Shown here piece after piece: positions 59,324 through 64,000 of a stretch of 64,000 nucleotides of DNA. The stretch covers positions 930,001 to 994,000 of the forward strand of contig NZ_CBDCEO010000012.1 of NCBI RefSeq assembly GCF_965215815.1, in the 5' to 3' direction. Source of the stretch: Poriferisodalis sp965215815 (GTDB lineage Bacteria; Actinomycetota; Acidimicrobiia; Acidimicrobiales; Poriferisodalaceae). The notes under the pieces were generated by a model. It saw only the letters and a list, made by a program, of their open reading frames with translations. It made no database searches and was not told the DNA's origin. Made by a program: the position numbers and the translations under genes. Numbering within the stretch: the stretch's first letter is position 1; each line of letters starts with the position of its first letter.

Positions 59324-59352
59324 ACACTACAGGAATGTACTATTTCTGGCAA
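59324..59352 (-). promoter_or_regulatory. Promoter of the DUF4143 gene: -35 TTGCCA, 17-base spacer, -10 TAGTGT
   Basis: On the minus strand TTGCCA (59347-59352) matches TTGACA at five of six positions and is 17 bases from TAGTGT (59324-59329), which ends 7 bases before the ATG at 59316. The region is AT-rich and overlaps the direct repeat AAACGTAG (59356-59363 and 59379-59386). Confidence 0.6.
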
Positions 59353-59484
59353 TATAAACGTAGCATTTATGGGGTACAAAACGTAGTGTTCCAGGTCTCT
59401 GCGACGTAGCGTCTCTGGCCGAAGGCGACTCGCTGGGCCACGACACCGGCTGAAGAGTTCGCTGCGCAATGCCAAGATACGTCG

Positions 59485-60342
59485 ATGCTGACATGTGAGC
59501 CGATCCATCCCGACTTCGGTGCCAAGGTCACGGGCATCGACCTGGGCGCGAATCTTGACGACGAGGCGACGGCCGCGCTGGTAGAGGCGATCGACACGTA
59601 CTCGCTATTGCATTTCCCGGACCAGGACATGTCCGATGAGGCCCAGCTGGCACTTACCGAGCTGCTCGGCGAGCCCGAGGCCAATCACGTCGTTTTCGGC
59701 AAGACCGGCGAAGTCGTGTACTTCGGCACGATCGGCAACGTGGTCGACGACGAGACCAAGCGAGACGAATCGGATCCGCTGACCAAGAACCAGAAGGGCA
59801 ACAACCTCTGGCATTCGGACTCGTCATTCCGGCTCGTGCCATCGTACGTGTCGATCCTGCATGCCTACGAAGTACCCGGCGAAGGAGGCGAGACCGAGTA
59901 CGCCAGCCAGCGGGCTGCGTACGCCCGTCTCGAGGCGTCACGCCAGGCAGAGATCGACGACCTCCAAGTACTGCACGACTACGTCTTCAGCCGCACGCAG
60001 GTAGCCCCGGTCGATTTCAACCATGCAGCGTCGCTGCCGCCGATCCCCCACCGGCTCGTGCGCACCAACCCCGGTAACGGCGCGAAGAACTACTACGTCG
60101 GGTCTCACGCCCGATCCATCGTCGGATGGCACGGAATCGACAGCCGCAGGCTGATCGACGAGTTGAACGCGGGCGCCACCCGGCCCGAGGACGTGTACTC
60201 GCATCGCTGGAGCCCGGGCGACACGGTCATCTACGACAACCGCTGCATGCTGCACCGAGGCGCCGGCTACGACGCCGACCGTTGGCGCCGCTACATGCGC
60301 CAGACCCGAGTGCAGGGCAGCGGTCCCACCCTCGACGAGTAG
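59485..60342 (+). CDS. TauD/TfdA-family Fe(II)/2-oxoglutarate dioxygenase, 285 aa
   Basis: Hydroxylates a small organic substrate with Fe(II) and 2-oxoglutarate. The metal triad is His110-x-Asp112 in NLWHSDSSF and His257 in RCMLHRGAGYD; RRYMRQTRV near the C-terminus supplies the Arg that binds the oxoglutarate carboxylate. The opening (IHPDFGAKVTGIDLG) and overall length fit the TfdA group (2,4-D and related phenoxy or alkylsulfonate dioxygenases). The start at 59485 gives MLTCEPIHPDFG. It is divergent from the DUF4143 ATPase. The natural substrate is not evident; with the box and CoA genes an aromatic ether or alpha-keto acid chemistry is plausible. Confidence 0.9.
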   Translation: MLTCEPIHPDFGAKVTGIDLGANLDDEATAALVEAIDTYSLLHFPDQDMSDEAQLALTELLGEPEANHVVFGKTGEVVYFGTIGNVVDDETKRDESDPLTKNQKGNNLWHSDSSFRLVPSYVSILHAYEVPGEGGETEYASQRAAYARLEASRQAEIDDLQVLHDYVFSRTQVAPVDFNHAASLPPIPHRLVRTNPGNGAKNYYVGSHARSIVGWHGIDSRRLIDELNAGATRPEDVYSHRWSPGDTVIYDNRCMLHRGAGYDADRWRRYMRQTRVQGSGPTLDE

Positions 60343-60372
60343 TCCGAACGCCTCCCGTCGGGAATCCTCTCA

Positions 60373-60396
60373 GCCGCAGCGCATTCAGCCTGCGGC
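60373..60396. terminator. 7-bp hairpin between convergent genes
   Basis: GCCGCAG (60373-60379) pairs with CTGCGGC (60390-60396) around a 10-base loop. It lies between the dioxygenase and the surface-protein gene, which converge; a second, weaker palindrome around TTCGAA follows at 60434-60458. Confidence 0.4.
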
Positions 60397-60459
60397 GAGA
60401 CGGCCAGTGAGGACCGACGCACATGGGTCACGCCGATCATTCGAAATGAATAATCGGGG

Positions 60460-63400
60460 CTAGTCGTCTTCCGGCACGTGGATGTACACCACGGTCTGCG
60501 TGCCCTCGATCACGTCCAAGCTGTTGGCGCCCTTGATTCCCACAATGATGCGGCGCGAGCCCGCAGGACTGCGCACGGAGTCACTGCCGACGGACACGGT
60601 GAACGACTTGGACGTGTCGCCCGCCTGGAAGTTCAGGTCCACGTAGGTGGATTCGGTGGCCCAGGCCACACCGCCCGAGCCCCCGGGCGGGTGGGCCCTG
60701 ACCGGCTTGTTCTGGCCTGTCCCCGTCACCAACCCTGCCGCGTAGACCAGCCCGACTCTGACGTTCACCGCCTCGCTGTGAGCGGTGCTCATGTAGACGG
60801 TGACCACGATCGAGCCTCCTTCGTTCACAGACGTTTCACTTGGGCCGATCGACAGCACGGCGGCCGGCTGCGGGTCGGAGTCGGGCACGGTCACGGTCAC
60901 GGTCACCGAATCGATGCTGAGGTTGCGGTACTCAGAGGCAGAGGCGAAGTTGACGATCTTGTGGCGAATGGGGACCACGTCCTCATTGGCGTCGTCGTCA
61001 TACTGAGCCTCCACCGTGACCGTCTGGGGAATGTGCCAGTTGGACCGGGTGAACGTCAGCCGGTACGTGTGGGGGTGAACCGATCGCCCAGTCGTTCCGA
61101 CGCGCTGCGGCTCGAGGGCGACCGCCACCCTCGATGACGGCTGGCGCGCCAGCGCGACTGTGTACGTGCTCGTTTGGCCCTCCGCAATCGTCATCTGGGT
61201 TGGCGTGATCGTGACGCCCGGGCCATCGCCGCCCAGGGGTGCCGTCACCACCACGACGCTGACCGTGTACGACGCGCTGAGACCACCTGTGTCCGTCACG
61301 GTCAGGGTCAGGTAGACGGTGGCGGCCGTCGCCGTCGGCGCCGTCCAGGTGGTATCCAGGGCGGAGTCGTTGGCGAAGGTCCCGCCGCCACTGCTGGTCC
61401 AGGCGTAGGTCAAGGCGTCGCCGTTCGGGTCGCTGGCCGTGCCGTCCAGCGTCACCGTGCCGCCCGCGGTGATCGAGCCGGGCTGAGCCGTGGCCGACAC
61501 GGTAGGGGGCTGGCTGATGCTGACCGGCTCATCGTCATCGATGATGCTCACCGTGGCCTCGTCGGTGGCCCCGGCCGTCACCCTGGCGGGCAGCGTGCCC
61601 AAGCCCAGCCTCACGCTCTCGCCGTCGTCGTCGACCGTGTCCTGGGTCGCCATGAACGTGAACGACTTCTCCGTGTCGCCGCTCTGGAAGGTGACATTCG
61701 CCGGCACGCCCGAATAGTCCCCGTTCGACGCCCCGCCCTGATTCGCCGTCGTCAGCGGCACCACCACCTCACGCTCGGGGTCAGCGTTGAGCTCCACCTT
61801 GACCGTCACATTGTCACCCTCGGCCACCGAGTAGCTGGCCTGCTCGAAGCTCACCGTCACCGCCGGGAAGAGCGGCTCGGTCAGAAAGACGGCGACCTGC
61901 TGGCCGTCGCTCCAGCCCGGGTACGTGTTGGTCCATGAGTAAGCCGGGTCACCGGCGTAGGTGGTCCTTGCGGCGTCTTGCGATGCGAACGCCGTGGCAA
62001 CGCTGCCGGTGTGCAGGGTGAACGGCCCGGGAAATGCAGGGGACAAACCGAAGAACAGGTCAGCCTCAGTGGTCCTGCGCTCGTAGAGCACTCTGCCTAC
62101 TGTGTATTCGGTCCCGGCGACGCTCAGTTTGGTCACCGAGAGCGAGCCATGGGCGACGGACGATATGCCGCCGTCGTACCCAAACGCCGCGTCGCCTGGC
62201 ACGGAACCCACCTCCATCGTGGCCAGCCAGTGCAGCCTGCGGGTGGCGCCCGAGGCGACCACGTTGTAGGTGGCAGCGCTGGTCAGCGACTCGGAGTGAT
62301 CTTCCCCGTCGGTGAAAGTCACGGTCAGGCTGATGGCCTTGCCGACCTCGGCGGATGTCAATGTGTACGTGCTGGAAGTCGCCCCCGAAATGGCCGTGCC
62401 GTCGGCAAGCCATTGGTACGAGAAATTGCCGAGGCCGTCGGCGTCGGCGATACCCACCGTGTCGGCGGTCAGCTCTTCGTTCTGCTGCAGCACCCCGCTG
62501 ATGGACGGGGCGCCGCTGGCCGGGTTATTGGGCGGTGCCATGACCGGGCCGATCTGGCGGCTGGTGCGGGGGTACTCCTGGTTGCCGGCGTCGTCATCGA
62601 AGACGACCCGGACCTTGAGGCTCTTGTCCACGTCGTCGGCGGTCGGCGTGTAGGTCGAGCGACGCTCGCCGTCGAGGTCGGTCTCGTTGGCGCCGTCCAC
62701 GCGGATCCACTGGTAATGGAAGAACGCGTCGGCGAGGCCATCGGTGTAGTCGATGGCGGTGGAATGGGCTGTCAGCTCGACGCCCTCCTCCGGAGCGGTA
62801 TCGACACTCAGGACGACCGAGATCGTGTCGCTGGCAGACCAGGACAGATTCGCGCCGGCCCAGTCGTACTCCGGTGTGTCTCGGAACTCAAGTGCGTTGC
62901 CTGACGAGTAAGACGTTCCTGCCACCGAGAGCGTGAAACCTTGTGGCAGCGCCTTGTCCACCGCGAACGCCAAGACACCGTCGTTCGCAGAAGCGGAAGT
63001 GTCATACAGGTTGGTGACGGTGTAGGTGACTCCGTCCACGGTAAACGTCGCCGAGCTGAGCGAGCCGACATCGGGGTTCAGTGTGGTGATGTATCCCACA
63101 CCGAATGTGTTCGTCCCCGCCGTCAGTGTCGCCGTCCAGACGTCCTCGCTGGTGGGGGTGCGGATCACTGGCCTGCCTTCCGCAACGGAGTTGTCGGGCT
63201 GCGCGTTCGGCAGGTCGTAGACGTAGACCTTGTCGTCGGCGTCGTCGACCACCCACAGCACCCGGCCGTCGAACCAGAGCCCCTCGGGGTCGGCGTTATC
63301 GCTGTCCAGGTTGACCTCGTAGTCAGAGCCCACCAATTGGGTCTGGTCGGACATCTTCCAGGCGTAGACCATGGCATCCTCGTCGTCGACCACAAACATC

Positions 63401-64000
63401 GTCGTGCCGTTGGAGTAGATGTCGCGGGGGTTGGCGTTGAGTCCAGAGTCGTCGATGTCGGTGAAGTCGACATCGGTGTTCTGGGTGCCGTCGGCGCGGT
63501 TGTAGGCGAAGATGTCGTTGCCGTTGCTGACGGTGTCATCGTCAACGACCCACACATAAGTAGCGTCGCACCACACGCCCTCGGGCTTGTTGTTGGCGGT
63601 GGCCAGGTTGATGTCCTTGGTCGAGTCGTGCGCCTTGGTGGACAGGTCGTAGGCGTAGACCTTGGTGTCGTCAAAGTCCGCGACGAACATCGTCGTGCCG
63701 TCCGAGCAGATGCCGGTGGGCGTGTCGTTGCCGGCGCCGGACAAGGTGTTGAAGTCCTGGGATGATGCGCGGGAGCCGTCGGAACGGTTATAGGCGAAGA
63801 GCTTGTCGGTGGAACCGTTTTGGGAGACCCAGAAGTACTCGTCGTTGCCCCAGATGCCTTTGGGGTTGTCGTTGTCGCTATGCAGGTCAAAGCCCGTCAC
63901 CCGCGGCGGAGGAACGATCACGGCGCCCTTGACCTCGATCATGTGGGATTGTCCGGATGTTCCGTTCCACGAACTGGAGTTGAAGTACTTGTTGGCGTTC
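60460..64000 (-). CDS. Large multidomain surface or extracellular protein, N-terminus outside the window (1179 aa visible)
   Basis: The frame stays open from 60460 through the right edge, so the start lies beyond 64000; the visible ATG at 63942 is internal or a late start. Numbering from that Met, about residues 15-245 are five WD/NHL-like repeats of about 48 residues (PKGIWGNDEYFWV, PTGICSDGTTMFVAD, PEGVWCDATYVWVVD, PRDIYSNGTTMFVVD, PEGLWFDGRVLWVVD). Then a module at 258-385 recurs at 568-690, with Ig-like domains between (about 388-470, 480-565), a Calx-beta domain (about 695-800), a PKD-like domain (about 808-900) and another Calx-beta-like domain (about 915-1010). There is no C-terminal LPxTG or transmembrane anchor. 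It is probably a secreted or surface adhesion-type protein; the partner is unknown. Confidence 0.85.
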   Translation of the reverse strand, partial: NANKYFNSSSWNGTSGQSHMIEVKGAVIVPPPRVTGFDLHSDNDNPKGIWGNDEYFWVSQNGSTDKLFAYNRSDGSRASSQDFNTLSGAGNDTPTGICSDGTTMFVADFDDTKVYAYDLSTKAHDSTKDINLATANNKPEGVWCDATYVWVVDDDTVSNGNDIFAYNRADGTQNTDVDFTDIDDSGLNANPRDIYSNGTTMFVVDDEDAMVYAWKMSDQTQLVGSDYEVNLDSDNADPEGLWFDGRVLWVVDDADDKVYVYDLPNAQPDNSVAEGRPVIRTPTSEDVWTATLTAGTNTFGVGYITTLNPDVGSLSSATFTVDGVTYTVTNLYDTSASANDGVLAFAVDKALPQGFTLSVAGTSYSSGNALEFRDTPEYDWAGANLSWSASDTISVVLSVDTAPEEGVELTAHSTAIDYTDGLADAFFHYQWIRVDGANETDLDGERRSTYTPTADDVDKSLKVRVVFDDDAGNQEYPRTSRQIGPVMAPPNNPASGAPSISGVLQQNEELTADTVGIADADGLGNFSYQWLADGTAISGATSSTYTLTSAEVGKAISLTVTFTDGEDHSESLTSAATYNVVASGATRRLHWLATMEVGSVPGDAAFGYDGGISSVAHGSLSVTKLSVAGTEYTVGRVLYERRTTEADLFFGLSPAFPGPFTLHTGSVATAFASQDAARTTYAGDPAYSWTNTYPGWSDGQQVAVFLTEPLFPAVTVSFEQASYSVAEGDNVTVKVELNADPEREVVVPLTTANQGGASNGDYSGVPANVTFQSGDTEKSFTFMATQDTVDDDGESVRLGLGTLPARVTAGATDEATVSIIDDDEPVSISQPPTVSATAQPGSITAGGTVTLDGTASDPNGDALTYAWTSSGGGTFANDSALDTTWTAPTATAATVYLTLTVTDTGGLSASYTVSVVVVTAPLGGDGPGVTITPTQMTIAEGQTSTYTVALARQPSSRVAVALEPQRVGTTGRSVHPHTYRLTFTRSNWHIPQTVTVEAQYDDDANEDVVPIRHKIVNFASASEYRNLSIDSVTVTVTVPDSDPQPAAVLSIGPSETSVNEGGSIVVTVYMSTAHSEAVNVRVGLVYAAGLVTGTGQNKPVRAHPPGGSGGVAWATESTYVDLNFQAGDTSKSFTVSVGSDSVRSPAGSRRIIVGIKGANSLDVIEGTQTVVYIHVPEDD

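Noticed and set aside
63165..63890. Thr-rich minus-strand open frame within the propeller-repeat region
   Set aside because: Frame-shifted shadow of the repeats in the surface protein; the repeated pattern explains the absence of stops.

Overview
The window reads as chromosome of a high-GC actinobacterium. The reasons are a strong GC bias at third codon positions, tandem CaiB/BaiF CoA-transferases, a DUF222/HNH protein of the 13E12 type, an Rv2466c-like mycothiol-linked thioredoxin-fold protein, a FadE36-like phosphotransferase, and many genes that appear to be transcribed without a leader. A free-living, possibly marine or soil member of Acidimicrobiia would fit; this is inference from gene content, not from a marker gene. 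No rRNA, tRNA, CRISPR array or complete insertion sequence was seen. Two genes are cut by the window edges: a secreted protein at the left and a very large surface protein at the right.

Layout. 0.4-5.4 kb: a tandem CoA-transferase, a VOC protein, uracil-DNA glycosylase and a phosphotransferase. 5.6-9.1 kb: an aromatic-amino-acid-decarboxylase-like enzyme facing an aromatic/histidinol-phosphate aminotransferase, then a polysaccharide deacetylase. 9.2-17.0 kb: a second tandem CoA-transferase, an epoxide hydrolase, an acyl-CoA synthetase, a small charged protein, an MFS exporter and an HxlR regulator. 17.0-17.2 kb: a compact repeat-rich insertion-like element. 17.2-20.3 kb: methyltransferase, enoyl-CoA hydratase, and a DUF6624-like/esterase fusion. 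20.4-25.9 kb: an aerobic benzoyl-CoA (box) cluster: benzoate-CoA ligase-like gene, boxC, boxB and an alpha/beta hydrolase, without boxA, boxD or boxR nearby. 25.9-31.8 kb: hydrolase, mycothiol-type oxidoreductase, and a two-gene molybdopterin oxidoreductase whose Fe-S and membrane subunits are fused. 31.9-37.2 kb: a glycine-betaine-type ABC importer (proVWX) with an oversized permease. 37.3-42.3 kb: SDR, two alpha/beta hydrolases, amidohydrolase and quinone oxidoreductase. 42.3-49.1 kb: ribH, a fused HyuA-HyuB hydantoinase/oxoprolinase, a MOSC protein and DUF222/HNH. 49.3-53.9 kb: an SbcD/SbcC-like pair without a zinc hook, then a VapBC-type toxin-antitoxin module in a locally AT-rich patch. 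54-60.3 kb: HD-domain protein, ilvE, a bifunctional beta-oxidation protein, a DUF4143 ATPase and a TauD/TfdA-type dioxygenase. 60.5-64 kb: the surface protein.

The common theme is catabolism of acyl-CoA, aromatic and other small organic compounds: two CoA-transferases, two acyl-CoA ligases, enoyl-CoA hydratases, a FadJ-like protein, the box enzymes, and many hydrolases and oxygenases. Osmolyte uptake and DNA maintenance genes are interspersed. Genes are mostly single units or pairs, often divergent or convergent. Fourteen starts carry a TANNNT hexamer ending 6 or 7 bases before the initiation codon and usually no Shine-Dalgarno sequence, the signature of leaderless mRNAs; this was also used to choose starts.
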